From positions 186,001 through 250,000 of the forward strand of contig NZ_JASJEV010000006.1 in assembly GCF_030067675.1 (NCBI RefSeq): a stretch of 64,000 nucleotides of DNA. Direction: 5' to 3'. Made by a program: the position numbers and the translations under genes. The number at the start of each line of letters is the position of its first letter. The first letter of the stretch is position 1. A model generated the notes under the pieces. That model made no database searches and was not told where the DNA came from. It saw only the letters and a program-made list of their open reading frames with translations. Source of the DNA: Chelatococcus albus (GTDB lineage Bacteria > Pseudomonadota > Alphaproteobacteria > Rhizobiales > Beijerinckiaceae). Shown here piece by piece: positions 17,795 to 28,083 of this stretch.

Positions 17795-18913
17795 TCACAC
17801 CCGCATCGGCATCAGCACATAGAGCGCCGGCGCGCCTTCGCGGTCCTGCACCAGCGTCGGCGAGCCCGGATCGGCGAGCTTGAACAGGGCCGTGTCGCCG
17901 TCGAGCTGGGCGGTGATGTCGAGGAGATAACGGGCGTTGAAGCCGATATCGAGCGGCGGGGCGTCGTAGTCGACCTCGAGCTCCTCCGTGGCGCTGCCCG
18001 AGTCGGGATTGGTGACGGAGAGCGTCAGCCGCCCGTCGGCGAGGGCGAGCTTCACCGCCCGGCCGCGCTCGGAAGAGATGGTCGACACGCGGTCGACGGC
18101 CGCGGCGAACTGCGGCTTGTCGACGACGAGCTGCTTGTCGTTGCCTGCCGGAATGACGCGCTGATAGTCGGGGAAGGTGCCGTCGATCAGCTTCGAGGTG
18201 AGCACGATGGCGCCGATCGTCAGGCGGATCTTGGTCGGCGACAGCTCGACCGTCACCTCCGTCTCGCCGTCCTCGAGCAGCTTCTGCACCTCGGCCACGG
18301 CCTTGCGCGGCACGATGATGCCCGGCATGCCGCCGGCGCCCGCCGGCGCCTCGGTCTCGACGCGCGCGAGCCGGTGGCCGTCGGTCGCGACCGCCCGCAG
18401 CACCGTGCGCCCCTCCACGTCGAGGGTGTGGAGGTAGATGCCGTTGAGGTAGTAGCGCGTCTCCTCGGTGGAAATGGCGAACTGCGTCTTGTCGATGAGA
18501 CGCTTCAGCTCGCCCGCCTGCACGGCGAAGCGGTGCGGCAGCTCGCCGGCGGCGAGATCGGGGAAGTCGCTCTCGGGCAGTGCCTGCAGGGTGAAGCGCG
18601 AGCGGCCCGAGCGGATCAGCATCTGGGTGGCGTCGCCGGCCGTCTCCAGCGACACCTGCGCCCCGTCCGGCAGCTTGCGCACGATGTCATAGATGACGTG
18701 CGCGGGGACGGTGGTCGAGCCCGCCGTCTCGACGTCCGCCGGCAGCGTCTCGGTCACCTCCAGGTCGAGGTCCGTCGCCTTCAGGCGCAGGCTGCCCGCC
18801 TCGCCGCGCAAGAGAACGTTCGACAGGATCGGAATGGTGTTGCGCCGCTCGACGACGCGATGGACATGGCCGAGCGACTTCAGGAGAGCCGCCCGCTCGA
18901 CTGTGACCTTCAT
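17795..18913 (-). CDS. dnaN: DNA polymerase III beta subunit (sliding clamp)
   Basis: A 372-residue processivity clamp that forms a ring dimer around DNA. Three clamp domains of about 120 residues follow each other; the N terminus MKVTVERAALLKSLGHVHRV and ERRNTIPILSNVLL and the C terminus ALYVLMPMRV are diagnostic. The final residues build the hydrophobic pocket for clamp-binding motifs. ATG 18913 begins at the conserved N terminus. It lies 207 bases downstream of dnaA in the same direction. Confidence 0.97.
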   Translation of the reverse strand: MKVTVERAALLKSLGHVHRVVERRNTIPILSNVLLRGEAGSLRLKATDLDLEVTETLPADVETAGSTTVPAHVIYDIVRKLPDGAQVSLETAGDATQMLIRSGRSRFTLQALPESDFPDLAAGELPHRFAVQAGELKRLIDKTQFAISTEETRYYLNGIYLHTLDVEGRTVLRAVATDGHRLARVETEAPAGAGGMPGIIVPRKAVAEVQKLLEDGETEVTVELSPTKIRLTIGAIVLTSKLIDGTFPDYQRVIPAGNDKQLVVDKPQFAAAVDRVSTISSERGRAVKLALADGRLTLSVTNPDSGSATEELEVDYDAPPLDIGFNARYLLDITAQLDGDTALFKLADPGSPTLVQDREGAPALYVLMPMRV

Positions 18914-19120
18914 GGCCCTTCCGTTCGCTCGATCGCGCGGGAACCGCGCGCATGGCCGACGGCGGGTCCCCGACCAGGCAATGCCGGGGACCCGCGCACC
19001 GGGGGACGCACAATGCCGCCTCCCCGGACGTTGCGCAAGGGCACCGCCAGCCGCGTCAACAGCGTGGGTCCGGGCGCACCCGCATGGACGGGCGTCGCGC
19101 GGCGGATCGCGCCGGCGGGA

Positions 19121-20665
19121 TCACTCCTGCAGCATGCGCTTCAGGAGCTCGATCTCCTCGTTGAGGGCGTTGTCCTCGCCGATGGTCTTCTCGATCTTGC
19201 GCACCGCATGCAGGACCGTCGTGTGGTCCCGCCCGCCGAAGCGCCGGCCGATCTCCGGCAGCGAGCGCAGGGTCAGCACCTTCGAGAGATACATGGCGAT
19301 CTGCCGCGGCTTCACCACAGCCGCGGTGCGGCGCTCGGAGAGGATGTCGGCGCGCGAGACGTTGTAGCGGCTCGCCACCAGCTTCTGAATGTCCTCGATC
19401 TTGACGCGCTTGGGCTCGCGGGTGCGCACGAGGTCGCGGATCGCCGCTTCCGCCGTCTCCATCGTCAGGGCCGAGCCGGTGAGCGTGGCGTGGGCGAGCA
19501 GGCGGTTGACTGCGCCGTCGAGATCGCGGCCGTTGGTCGTGATGGAGCGCGCCACGTAGGCCACCACCGGCGGCGGCACCTCGAAGCTCGGGTGCACCGA
19601 CTTCACCGCCGCGATGCGCGCGGCGAGGATCTTGCTCCTCAGCTCGTCGTCGAGCGGGCTCATCTCCACGACGAGCCCGCCGGCGAGGCGCGAGCGCACC
19701 CGCTCGTCGAGCGCCTCGAGCTCGGACGGCGGCCTGTCGGCGGCCACGACGATCTGGCGGCCGGCGTCGATGAGCGCATTGATGGTGTGGCCGAACTCCT
19801 GCTGAATCGATTTGCCCTGCAGGAACTGCACGTCATCGATGACGAGCAGGTCGATGCCGCGCAGCTTCTCCTTGAACGCGAGCGCAGTCTGCGCCTTCAG
19901 CGCGGCCACGAAGCCGTACATGAAGCGGTCCGCCGTCAGATAGATGACGCGCTTGCCGCGCTTCTGCGCCTCGTGGGCCACCGCCTGCATGAGATGCGTC
20001 TTGCCGAGGCCGACGCCGGCATGGAGGTAGAGCGGGTTGTAGAGCGGCGTGCCGCCCTCGTGGCGGGCGATGCGCTCGGCTGCGGCATGGGCGAGAGCGT
20101 TCGAGCGGCCGACGGCGAAGCTGTCGAAGGTCAGCCGCACGTCGAGCGGATTGCCCGACAGGTCGGCGTCGCCCGCGCCCGCCCGCGGCCGAGGTGCGGC
20201 ATCCGCCGCTGCGGCACCAGCGTGATCGCGGACCGGCGCCGCCGGCACGGCCGATCGCGGGCCGGCGTCGGCAACCCGCGTCGCGAGGCTCGCATCGCGC
20301 GCGGCGGCACCGCGGACGCCGAAGGCGACGCGGGCGACATCGGGGCATTCGGCCTTGAAATGGGCGAGCACGCGATCGGCGTAGTGGGATTCGATCCAGC
20401 TCTTCAGGAAGCGCGTCGGCACCGACAGGCGCGCCACGCCGGCGGACAGGCCGTCGAGCTCGAGCCGCCCGAACCAGCTCGTGAACACGTCCTCGCCGAG
20501 CTCGACGCGCAGGCGGCGCTTGACGCGCAGCCAGGCCTGCTCCAGGGCGTCGCCGCAGACCGCACCACCGTCGTTCAGGGCAGGCACGCCGTCGACCGGC
20601 CGCGCACCGCTCGTCTCGATCACGCTCGCGCTATCGTCGCCCTTGTACATCGTGCCCTGCTCCAT
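19121..20665 (-). CDS. dnaA: Chromosomal replication initiator protein DnaA
   Basis: A 514-residue initiator that binds DnaA boxes and melts the origin. Domain I spans about residues 38-110, a low-complexity Ala/Arg/Pro linker (domain II) about 130-170, the AAA+ domain about 175-395 with Walker [14 protein letters not shown] and Walker [13 protein letters not shown], and the DNA-binding domain ends with the signature [20 protein letters not shown] 20665 has a poor ribosome site; ATG 20650, five codons in, has GGAG nine bases upstream and is an equally good start. A gap of nearly 1 kb lies upstream. Confidence 0.97.
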   Translation of the reverse strand: MEQGTMYKGDDSASVIETSGARPVDGVPALNDGGAVCGDALEQAWLRVKRRLRVELGEDVFTSWFGRLELDGLSAGVARLSVPTRFLKSWIESHYADRVLAHFKAECPDVARVAFGVRGAAARDASLATRVADAGPRSAVPAAPVRDHAGAAAADAAPRPRAGAGDADLSGNPLDVRLTFDSFAVGRSNALAHAAAERIARHEGGTPLYNPLYLHAGVGLGKTHLMQAVAHEAQKRGKRVIYLTADRFMYGFVAALKAQTALAFKEKLRGIDLLVIDDVQFLQGKSIQQEFGHTINALIDAGRQIVVAADRPPSELEALDERVRSRLAGGLVVEMSPLDDELRSKILAARIAAVKSVHPSFEVPPPVVAYVARSITTNGRDLDGAVNRLLAHATLTGSALTMETAEAAIRDLVRTREPKRVKIEDIQKLVASRYNVSRADILSERRTAAVVKPRQIAMYLSKVLTLRSLPEIGRRFGGRDHTTVLHAVRKIEKTIGEDNALNEEIELLKRMLQE

Positions 20666-21648
20666 GTGTTCTCGTTACTCTTGTGCCGCGGCAAGCGCGA
20701 CAGAGCCGGTCGGGGGTGCCTGCGCACCTCCGATGGCCATGGTTTGGTCTCGTTGCGACGCCCCCGCCCGCCGCGGCATACGCATGCCCGGTGTCTGGAG
20801 GGCAGTAATCCGACAAGTATTAGCGCACTCGATCTCAGCCGAGCGTGCGACGACCCCAGTAATGTCGGATCGGCCGGCGCTCTATGAGCGCCATTCAGTT
20901 AACAAGTTCTGGCGTCAGCAAGTCGGCGGCGGAACTAGTTTGTGCGCTCGGCTCGAAGCTCGTTCTTCGACAAAGCACCGCCCCCTCCCCGAAAACGAGG
21001 TTAAAAACTTCTGAATGCCGGAAGAAAACCTCGACGATCCCGCCGAAGTAAGGTGACCCTACACAGCCCTCCGAGGGTGCGCAACTCGTCAATCTGCTGT
21101 GGATGGGAGGTCGAGGAGGTAGGAGCCCCACAAGCAGACGATTGTGACAGCGGTGTGGTCATCCAAGTTATTGTCCGTCTTCGGGATTTTTCGAGGCTCG
21201 GGAATGGGGTGGCGGGCGCGCGTCGGCCCGGATTCTTTTTTCCGCCCCTGCCTGCGGAGCCCGGTGTGCGGGCGGGATTCGGGGTCCGTCCGGCTCTTTG
21301 CCCCCTAAGTTTCTGTTCTGCCGATACTTTATCTGCGCGCCCGAGGCGCGTAACCCCGCCCGGTTTCACCCGCTTGGCGGCCGATGATGTCAAGGGGGCA
21401 AATCGCATCGAGCGGTGCCTGGATGCGCCCGCGCGCGGATCGTCGGAAGGGTGTCGCATCGCTGCACGGAGGCGCCCGGCGAGGCTTCGCCGCGGCTGTC
21501 CCGGGCCGTCGGGACCCGGTGCCCGAGAGGGGAAGGCATGCAAGAAAGATCGGATGATTGGGGCTCCGGCGGCCCCCCCGATCTGAGAGCGACGGGAGGT
21601 TGGTTTTCCGGTCAGGCTCCATCGGATCACCCGGTCAGGAGGCCTGCC
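20666..21648. other. Long gene-free region upstream of dnaA
   Basis: About 980 bases with no credible gene. It is less GC-rich than its surroundings, especially 20,880-21,330, with short A- and T-runs such as GATTTTTCG and GATTCTTTTTTCC. It must contain the dnaA promoter. One weak DnaA-box-like 9-mer is visible (minus strand CCATCCACA near 21100, two mismatches from TTATCCACA) and two GATTC sites; this is too little to call an origin. The last hundred bases belong to the IS110-type element. Confidence 0.6.
21540..21648 (+). ncRNA. Candidate bridge-RNA / left-end region of the IS110-type remnant
   Basis: The 5' non-coding flank of IS110 recombinases in the IS110 group encodes the bridge RNA. 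Here AGATCGG (21547-21553) pairs with CCGATCT (21578-21584), enclosing an inner GGGGC...GCCCC hairpin, and CCGGTCAGG occurs twice (21608-21616 and 21631-21639), the second copy joining the AGGAGG ribosome site. Structure and position fit, but assignment as a bridge RNA is inference. Confidence 0.25.
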
Positions 21649-22085
21649 ATGGAGCTGTTCGTCGGTCTTGATGTGTCGGTTCGCGCCACCAGCGTCTGCG
21701 TGATGGCGGCGAGCGGCAAGCTCGTCCGGGAGAGCAAGGTCGAGACCGAGACGGAGGCGATCGGCGCCCTGCTTCATGCGAGCGGCGGACCGTACAAGCG
21801 CATCGGCCTGGAAGCCGGCCCGCTGTCGCGATGGCTTTACAGAGCGGGCTGACGCCCTCGCGCTACCAGTCCGGCGAGATCGACCGGGATCGGGGCATCT
21901 CCAAGTGCGGCGATGCCGGGGTCCGCTGGGTGCTGGTCGAGGCGGGCTGGATCCTGCTGCGCATCCTGAAGCGCAACTCATCGCTGAAGGCATGGGGCCT
22001 TGCCGTCGCCCGCCGGCGGGCGATCATCCTGCATCGGATGTGGGTCGACAACACGCCGTATCGCTGGGAGACCAAGGCCGCCTGA
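21649..22085 (+). pseudogene. Degenerate IS110-family transposase
   Basis: Two fragments of one IS110-type recombinase in different frames. The first (21649-21852, ATG with strong AGGAGG) gives the N terminus MELFVGLDVSVRATSVCVM with the first RuvC-like Asp8 and the GLEAGPLSRWLY segment, then stops. The second (from about 21840 to 22085) gives the C-terminal Tnp_20 segment GLTPSRYQSGEIDRDRGISK, ending in HRMWVDNTPYRW. The coiled coil, most of the RuvC domain and the catalytic-serine region (normally just before GLTP) are deleted, and a shorter deletion appears after AWGLAVARRR. The product cannot be active. Confidence 0.85.
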
Positions 22086-22384
22086 CAGGCCGGTTCACAG
22101 TTCCACACCGCTGCGGAAAGAGGTCCCGTCCAGGGACGAATGGGCGGGCAATCCCGAGGCGGGGCTGGACGTCAGCTCAGGCCGACAGTTCGACAAGAAG
22201 ATTGAGATGCCTCTCCATCCGACCCGATCATGAAGCGGCCCCGCGCCGACTTCGCAGGGAAGCCAGACTCCTGGCGGGAACTCGCAATCCGCCGGTGCGC
22301 TGACGCACTCCGCCCCAGCCATGCATCGCATTCAGCGCCGGCCTCGATTGGCCGGAGCGGGAGCCCTTGCTTGACAGCGATCGC
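22086..22384. other. Gene-free stretch downstream of the IS110 remnant
   Basis: About 300 bases between the remnant and the rpsT terminator. It may include the right end of the element. No ORF with a family resemblance, hairpin with T-run, or repeat was recognised. Confidence 0.5.
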
Positions 22385-22419
22385 CCCAAAAGAGAAGCCC
22401 GGCCTGTGGGCCGGGCTTC
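22385..22419 (-). terminator. Rho-independent terminator of rpsT
   Basis: GAAGCCCGGCC (22394-22404) and GGCCGGGCTTC (22409-22419) form a perfect 11-bp stem with a 4-base loop. On the minus strand it is followed by TCTCTTTTG, as expected for the end of rpsT, 44 bases after the stop. Confidence 0.88.
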
Positions 22420-22462
22420 GGTCAGTCTGCGCGCAGGTCGCGGGCCGGACGGCCCCGCAACG

Positions 22463-22729
22463 TCAGGCCTGCAGGGCCTTGATGCGGTTGGCCAGGCGCG
22501 ACACCTTGCGCGAGGCGGTGTTCTTGTGAACGACGCCCTTCTGCGAGGCGCGCATCAGCTCCGGCTCGGCCGCGCGCAGGGCCTGCAGGGCAACCGCCTG
22601 GTCGCCGCCGGCGATGGCCTCCTCGACCTTGCGGAGGAAGGTGCGCACGCGGCTCTTGCGGGCCTTGTTGACGGCAGTGCGGCGGGCGATCTTGCGCGTC
22701 GCCTTCTTGGCCGACGGGGTGTTCGCCAT
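22463..22729 (-). CDS. rpsT: 30S ribosomal protein S20
   Basis: An 88-residue basic protein that binds 16S rRNA early in 30S assembly. The N terminus [17 protein letters not shown] and the helical repeat with [19 protein letters not shown], then [19 protein letters not shown], are typical of S20. Length is normal. It stands alone with its own terminator, as in other alphaproteobacteria, and dnaA lies downstream on the same strand after an interrupted gap. Confidence 0.97.
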   Translation of the reverse strand: MANTPSAKKATRKIARRTAVNKARKSRVRTFLRKVEEAIAGGDQAVALQALRAAEPELMRASQKGVVHKNTASRKVSRLANRIKALQA

Positions 22730-22896
22730 GGTCGTCCTCGTCTCGTCCCGATCGGCGCCGCGCGGTTGCTCGGCAACCGGGCGATCGGGATCGGCATGGG
22801 TGGCAAAAGGATCGAGCGGTCGGCGCCGGGCGCAACCGCTCGTGAGCGCGGGCTTATAGAGCGAATGCGCGCGACCGTCAACGCTCCCGCCGCGAT

Positions 22897-23694
22897 TCAG
22901 ATGCCCAGCATGGCGAGCACCGTCACGCGCAGCGGATTGGCGGGATCGACGAGCAGCCGCACCGCCATGGCGCAGCAGACGACGACGATGAGGGGGCGGA
23001 TGAGACGCGCGCCATGGCGCAGCGCCATGCGCGCGCCGATCTGCGCGCCGGCGAACTGGCAGAGGCCCATGACGAGGCCCAGGGGCCAGACGATGGCGCC
23101 GGCCACGGCGAAGAAGACGAGGGCGCCGAGGTTGCTCGCGAAATTGAGGAGCTTCGTATGAGCGGTCGCCCGCACCACGCCGAAGCCGAGCAGGGTGACG
23201 AAGCCCAGCATATAGAAGGAGCCGGCCCCCGGGCCGAACACGCCGTCGTAGAAGCCGACGCCGACGGCGACCGACGCCATGAACGCAAGCGGCGTGATGC
23301 GCCGGCGCGCATCGGCGTCGCGGACCTTGGGGGAGAGCGCGAAATAGACCGCCACGCCGATGAGCACGAGGGGCATGACGCCGGCGAGGAGCGCGACGGG
23401 CAGTAGCTTGACCGTCAGGGCGCCGCCGACCGAGCCGACGAGCGCGACCGCGGCCATGGGCAGCGCTTCGCGCCAGCCGATCTTGCCGGCGCGCGCGAAG
23501 GCGTAGGTGGCGGAGGCCGAGCCGAAGGTGCCCTGCAGCTTGTTGGTGGCGACCGCGGTGACGGGGTCGAGGCCGGCGACGAGCAGCGCCGGGACGGTGA
23601 TGAGGCCGCCCCCGCCGGCGATGGCGTCGACCAAGCCGGCGACGAGTCCGACGAGGGCAAGCAGCGAGAGAAGTTCGAGATCGAGGCCGGTCAT
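22897..23694 (-). CDS. TSUP-family (TauE/SafE) sulfite/sulfonate-type membrane transporter
   Basis: A 265-residue integral membrane protein with about eight hydrophobic segments and the duplicated TSUP motif: [17 protein letters not shown] near residues 24-40 and [19 protein letters not shown] near 155-175. TSUP carriers export sulfite, sulfonates or other organosulfur anions; the substrate here is unknown. The chosen ATG (23694) begins the first helix; the open frame extends upstream through the enoyl-CoA hydratase end without family sequence. It lies 50 bases downstream of that gene and may be co-transcribed. It is an extra gene compared with the usual rpsT-echA neighbourhood. Confidence 0.87.
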   Translation of the reverse strand: MTGLDLELLSLLALVGLVAGLVDAIAGGGGLITVPALLVAGLDPVTAVATNKLQGTFGSASATYAFARAGKIGWREALPMAAVALVGSVGGALTVKLLPVALLAGVMPLVLIGVAVYFALSPKVRDADARRRITPLAFMASVAVGVGFYDGVFGPGAGSFYMLGFVTLLGFGVVRATAHTKLLNFASNLGALVFFAVAGAIVWPLGLVMGLCQFAGAQIGARMALRHGARLIRPLIVVVCCAMAVRLLVDPANPLRVTVLAMLGI

Positions 23695-23744
23695 GGGCGA
23701 CCGGCCCTGGCGCTGGACGATGTGTCGGACAAGGGAGAGGGCTC

Positions 23745-24554
23745 TCAGGCGTTCTTGAAGGCGGGCGCGCGCTTCTCGACGAAGGCCGCCATGCCCTCCT
23801 TCTGGTCGGCGGTGGCGAACATGGCGTGGAAGACGCGCCGCTCGAAGCGGATGCCCTCGGCCAGCGTCGTCTCGTAGGCGCGATTGACGCTCTCCTTCGT
23901 CATCATGGCGATGGGCAGCGACATGGAGGCGATGGTCTCGGCCGTCTTCAGCGCGTCCTCGAGGAGCTTGTCGGCCGGCACGACGCGGGCCACAAGGCCG
24001 GCGCGCTCGGCCTCCTCGGCGCCCATCATGCGCCCCGTCAGGCACAGCTCCATGGCCTTCGCCTTGCCGACGATGCGCGTCAGGCGCTGCGTGCCGCCGG
24101 CGCCCGGCATGACGCCGAGCTTGATCTCGGGCTGGCCGAACTTCGCCGTGTCGGCCGCCAGGATGATGTCGCACATCATGGCGAGCTCGCAGCCGCCGCC
24201 GAGGGCGAAGCCGGCGACCGCGGCGATGATCGGCTTGCGGCGGTTGGCGACGCGGTCCCAGCTCGTGATGAAATCCTCGAGATAGGACTGGGGAAAGGTC
24301 TTGGCCTGCATCTCCTTGATGTCGGCGCCGGCGGCGAAGGCCTTCTCGGAGCCGGTGATGACGACGCAGCCGATGCCGGGATCGGCCTCGAAGCCGTCGA
24401 GGGCGCGGTTCACCTCGCCGACGAGCTGGGAGTTGAGGGCATTGAGGGCCTGCGGGCGGTTGAGCGTGATCAGGCCGACCTTGCCGCGCGTCTCCACGAG
24501 AATGGTCTCGTAGGCGGTCGCGGCGGTGGTTTCGCGGGCAGTCTGATGGGCCAT
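23745..24554 (-). CDS. Enoyl-CoA hydratase
   Basis: A 269-residue crotonase-fold enzyme that hydrates trans-2-enoyl-CoA in fatty-acid beta-oxidation. The oxyanion-hole segments AGADIKEM and [14 protein letters not shown] are present. The catalytic glutamates are in the region [19 protein letters not shown]. The N-terminal 15 residues are polar and non-conserved. A GGAGGG site lies upstream of the ATG. It sits downstream of mutM on the same strand, an arrangement conserved in Rhizobiales. Confidence 0.95.
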   Translation of the reverse strand: MAHQTARETTAATAYETILVETRGKVGLITLNRPQALNALNSQLVGEVNRALDGFEADPGIGCVVITGSEKAFAAGADIKEMQAKTFPQSYLEDFITSWDRVANRRKPIIAAVAGFALGGGCELAMMCDIILAADTAKFGQPEIKLGVMPGAGGTQRLTRIVGKAKAMELCLTGRMMGAEEAERAGLVARVVPADKLLEDALKTAETIASMSLPIAMMTKESVNRAYETTLAEGIRFERRVFHAMFATADQKEGMAAFVEKRAPAFKNA

Positions 24555-24659
24555 GGGGCGCTCCCTCCGGTTGGACGGCCGTTCATAGCCGGGACGCCTG
24601 CCCTTGGCGATGGGGCCGCTTGCGCGGGCGGGATGGTTATCCGCCCACGAGGGCGCCGT

Positions 24660-25544
24660 TCAGCGCTGGCAGACGGGACAATGGAAGGTCGAGCGTCCCG
24701 ACTGCATGAGCCGCCGCACCATGCCCCGGCAACCTGGCGTCGGGCAGGGTTCGCCCTCGCGGTCGTAGACGCGGAACGAATGCTGGAAATAGCCGAGCGA
24801 ACCGTCCGTCTTCATGTAGTCGCGCAGCGTCGAGCCGCCGGCCTCCACCGCTTCCGCCAGCACCTCGCGGATCACGCTGGCGAGCCGGTGCGCCCGCTCC
24901 GTCGGCCGGCCCGTGCGCGTGACGAGCGTGCCCGCCGCCCGTTCCGGCGAAAGGCCGGCCCGGTGCAGGGCCTCGCAGACATAGATGTTGCCGAGGCCGG
25001 CGACGAGCCGCTGGTCCATGAGCGCGGCCTTCAACGGCGCTGATTTGCCGGCGAACAATCGCGCCAGCCTCTCCCCGTCGAGCTCGTTGCCGAGCGGCTC
25101 GAGGCCCATGTTGCGGAACAGCGGATGCTCGGCAAGTCCGTCGCGCGGCACGAGCGTCATGAAGCCGAAACGGCGCGCGTCGTTATAGGTGACGCAGGCG
25201 CCGTTCGACAGGGCGAAGACGACATGGTCGTGGCGCGGGTCCCGCCCGGCGTCCCGATGGAAGTCGCCGGGCTCGCGAGGGGCGTGGCCGGCTTGCGTCA
25301 CGATGAAGCGCCCGGTCATGCCGAGATGCATGACGAGCACGTCGCGGGACGACAGGTCGGCGAGGAGATATTTGGCGCGCCGCCCGAGCGCGACCACCTC
25401 CTGCCCCATCAGTCGCTCGGCGAAGCGCTCGGGGAAGGGAAAGCGCAGGTCTGGCCTGCGCTGGTCGACCGCGAGGAAACGCGCGCCGACCATGGCGGGC
25501 TCCAGGCCGCGGCGGACGGTTTCGACTTCGGGCAATTCCGGCAT
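24660..25544 (-). CDS. mutM: Formamidopyrimidine-DNA glycosylase
   Basis: A 294-residue bifunctional glycosylase/AP lyase that removes 8-oxoguanine. After Met removal the catalytic proline leads [13 protein letters not shown]; an H2TH DNA-binding domain follows ([17 protein letters not shown]), and the C-terminal zinc finger has Cys-x4-Cys (CPTPGC) and Cys-x2-Cys (CPVCQR). Length fits the family. It is divergent from ubiE, with a 184-base gap holding both promoters. Confidence 0.97.
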   Translation of the reverse strand: MPELPEVETVRRGLEPAMVGARFLAVDQRRPDLRFPFPERFAERLMGQEVVALGRRAKYLLADLSSRDVLVMHLGMTGRFIVTQAGHAPREPGDFHRDAGRDPRHDHVVFALSNGACVTYNDARRFGFMTLVPRDGLAEHPLFRNMGLEPLGNELDGERLARLFAGKSAPLKAALMDQRLVAGLGNIYVCEALHRAGLSPERAAGTLVTRTGRPTERAHRLASVIREVLAEAVEAGGSTLRDYMKTDGSLGYFQHSFRVYDREGEPCPTPGCRGMVRRLMQSGRSTFHCPVCQR

Positions 25545-25728
25545 CTTCGCCTCGCCTTAAGGCACTTCGCCGCGCATCGTGCGTCACTGATAGCGCCGCG
25601 GAAGCGCATTCGCTATGGTCCGCGCCGACTGGGCAGGGTGTCGCGATCCGGCAGGGCTCCGCTGGGGCGGCTGCGGGGGTTGCGAGGCATGCGATGCCGC
25701 CCTGATCGGTCGGACGAGGCAGGCGGAC

Positions 25729-26487
25729 ATGGCCACGACAACGAGCGACAACACCCATTTCGGCTTTGCGAGCGTGCGGCTCGACGAGAAGCAGGGGCTC
25801 GTCGACGACGTGTTCCACAAGGTCGCGCGCCGCTACGATCTCATGAACGACCTGATGTCGGCGGGGCTCCACAGGGCCTGGAAGGACGCGCTGGTCTCCA
25901 GCCTGCGCCCGCCGCGGGATCGGCCCTTCGGCCATCTCGACGTGGCCGGCGGCACGGGCGACATAGCCTTCCGCGTGCTGGAGGCGGGCGGCCCCCGGAC
26001 GCAGGTCACCGTCTTCGACATCAACGGCGACATGCTCGCCGTCGGCCGCGAGCGCGCCGGAGCGCGATTCGGCCGCCGCATCGACTTCGTGCAGGGCAAC
26101 GCCGAGGCCTTGCCCTTTCCGGACAAGAGCTTCGACGCCTATACGATCGCCTTCGGCATCCGCAACGTGCCGCGCATCGAGGAGGCGCTCGCCGAGGCGC
26201 ATCGCGTGCTCAAGCGCGGCGGGCGCTTCCTCTGCCTCGAGTTCTCGCATGTCGACGTGCCGGGCCTCGATGCGGTCTACGACGCCTATTCCTTCAACGT
26301 GATTCCGGCGCTCGGGCGCATGGTCACCGGCGACGCCGAACCCTACCGCTATCTCGTCGAATCGATCCGCCGTTTCCCGACCGCGGAGGGCTTTGCGGAC
26401 ATGGTCCGCGCGGCGGGTTTCGGGCGGGTCACGTATCGGCCGATGACGGGCGGCGTCGTCGCGCTCCATTCCGGCTGGAAGATCTGA
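25729..26487 (+). CDS. ubiE: Ubiquinone/menaquinone biosynthesis C-methyltransferase
   Basis: A 252-residue SAM-dependent methyltransferase that methylates C-2 of the quinone ring in ubiquinone synthesis. Motif I is [14 protein letters not shown]; further motifs are [20 protein letters not shown] and [19 protein letters not shown], and the C terminus SGWKI is typical. ATG 25729 has a GGCGGA-like site; the longer upstream frame shows no homology. It is the first gene of a ubiE-ubiB-coaBC-dut block with short gaps (10, 11 and -4 bases). Confidence 0.96.
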   Translation: MATTTSDNTHFGFASVRLDEKQGLVDDVFHKVARRYDLMNDLMSAGLHRAWKDALVSSLRPPRDRPFGHLDVAGGTGDIAFRVLEAGGPRTQVTVFDINGDMLAVGRERAGARFGRRIDFVQGNAEALPFPDKSFDAYTIAFGIRNVPRIEEALAEAHRVLKRGGRFLCLEFSHVDVPGLDAVYDAYSFNVIPALGRMVTGDAEPYRYLVESIRRFPTAEGFADMVRAAGFGRVTYRPMTGGVVALHSGWKI

Positions 26488-26497
26488 GGCAGCCCTG

Positions 26498-28072
26498 GTG
26501 ATTTCCGCCGTTGCCCATTGCCTGCGTCTGGCGCGCGTCGGCTTCGTGCTGGCGCGGGAGGGCGCCTTTGCCCTCGTCGACGCCTCCGTCCTGCCGCCGG
26601 CCGGCCGCCTCGGCCTCAGGCTCGTGCGGCTCGTCGAGCGGCGCCGGGCGGGCGACGAGGCGACGCGCCTCGCGGCCGCCATCACCCGCCTCGGGCCGTC
26701 CTACGTGAAATTCGGCCAGTTCCTGGCGACGCGACCCGACGTCGTCGGCGTGCGCGTCGCGCGCGATCTCGAGGCCCTGCAGGACCGCATGCCCCCCTTC
26801 CCGCGCGCCGAGGCGGTGCGTGTCGTCGAGGAGGCCTTCGGCCAGCCCGTCACGCGGCTCTTCGTCGAGTTCGGCGAACCGATGGCAGCGGCCTCCATCG
26901 CTCAGGTGCACAAGGCGCGCATCGGCTCGGGTGCCGCCTCGCGCGAGGTCGCGGTCAAGGTGCTGCGCCCGGGCGTGCGCGACCGTTTCATGCGCGACCT
27001 CGCTGCCATGCGCTTCGCCGCGGGCGTGGCGCGGCGGTTCATGCCGGATGCGGAGCGCCTGCGGCCGCTCGAAGTGGTGGAGACCCTGGCGCGATCCGTG
27101 GCCATGGAGATGGACCTGCGCCTCGAGGCCGCCGCCCTGTCCGAGCTCGCCGAGAACACCGCCGAGGATGCCGACTTCCGCGTGCCGAAGGTCGAATGGG
27201 ACCTGACCGCCCGCGATGTGCTGACGAGCGAGTGGGTGGACGGGCTGCCGCTCTCCGATCTGGCTGCGGTAGAGGCGGCCGGACACGACCGCGTGGCCCT
27301 GTCGCGCGCCGTCATCCAGTCGTTCCTGCGGCAGGCCCTGCGCGACGGCTTCTTCCATGCCGATATGCACCCCGGCAATCTCTTCGTGGCGCCGGACGGG
27401 CGGCTCGTCGCCGTCGACTGCGGCATCATGGGGCGCCTCGGGCCGAAGGAGCGGCGCTTCCTCGCCGAAATCCTCTACGGCTTCATCCGGCGCGACTATC
27501 GCCGCGTGGCCGAGGTGCATTTCGAGGCCGGCTACGTCCCGCACCACCACAGCATCGCCGACTTCGCCCAGGCCATCCGCGCCATCGGCGAGCCGATCCA
27601 CGACCGGCGTGCCGACGAGATCTCGATGGCAAGGCTCCTGACCCTGCTGTTCGAGATCACCGCGCTCTTCGACATGAGGACGCGCACCGAGCTCGTCATG
27701 TTGCAGAAGACCATGGTCGTGGTGGAGGGCGTGGCGCGCAGCCTCGATCCGAAACTCGACATGTGGTCCACCGCCGATCCCGTCGTGCGCCAGTGGATCG
27801 AGCGCAACCTCGGGCCGATCGGCCGCCTCGCCGAGGCCGGACGCGACGCCTTGTCGGTCGCGGGCTTCCTGTCGCATGTGCCCGGCCTGCTGACGCGCGG
27901 GGAGCGGCTCGTCGAGCAGCTCGAGGTCGCCACCGGGCGCGGCTTCGCCCTGGCGCCGGAGAGCGTCGCCGCCATCAGCCGGGGAGAGGCTCACCGCACG
28001 CGCTGGGGAAATCTCGCCCTGTGGGTGATCGCCGGGCTGCTGGCGATTATACTCCTTCGCGACGTGTTTTGA
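26498..28072 (+). CDS. ubiB: ABC1-family atypical kinase UbiB, ubiquinone biosynthesis
   Basis: A 524-residue protein of the UbiB/ADCK family, needed for ubiquinone synthesis and with ATPase activity linked to isoprenoid-quinone handling at the membrane. It carries the KxGQ motif as [11 protein letters not shown], the AAAS nucleotide loop [11 protein letters not shown], and the catalytic-loop-like [10 protein letters not shown] with VDCGIMG. The last 20 residues are a transmembrane helix ([13 protein letters not shown]). GTG 26498 starts 10 bases after ubiE. Confidence 0.95.
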   Translation: MISAVAHCLRLARVGFVLAREGAFALVDASVLPPAGRLGLRLVRLVERRRAGDEATRLAAAITRLGPSYVKFGQFLATRPDVVGVRVARDLEALQDRMPPFPRAEAVRVVEEAFGQPVTRLFVEFGEPMAAASIAQVHKARIGSGAASREVAVKVLRPGVRDRFMRDLAAMRFAAGVARRFMPDAERLRPLEVVETLARSVAMEMDLRLEAAALSELAENTAEDADFRVPKVEWDLTARDVLTSEWVDGLPLSDLAAVEAAGHDRVALSRAVIQSFLRQALRDGFFHADMHPGNLFVAPDGRLVAVDCGIMGRLGPKERRFLAEILYGFIRRDYRRVAEVHFEAGYVPHHHSIADFAQAIRAIGEPIHDRRADEISMARLLTLLFEITALFDMRTRTELVMLQKTMVVVEGVARSLDPKLDMWSTADPVVRQWIERNLGPIGRLAEAGRDALSVAGFLSHVPGLLTRGERLVEQLEVATGRGFALAPESVAAISRGEAHRTRWGNLALWVIAGLLAIILLRDVF

Positions 28073-28083
28073 GGAGACGGCCG

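Larger units (their letters stand above)
21540..22110 (+). mobile_element. Internally deleted IS110-type element, ends not defined
   Basis: The transposase remnant and its probable left flank form an element of roughly 0.5 kb. IS110 elements lack terminal inverted repeats in most cases, so the boundaries given are approximate. It sits between rpsT and dnaA, which are usually direct neighbours in Rhizobiales. A full-length relative elsewhere in the genome could still recognise it. Confidence 0.55.

Noticed and set aside
20666-21648. Chromosomal origin next to dnaA
   Set aside because: Only one weak DnaA-box-like 9-mer and no box cluster or AT-rich unwinding repeats were seen. In related Rhizobiales the origin often lies elsewhere.
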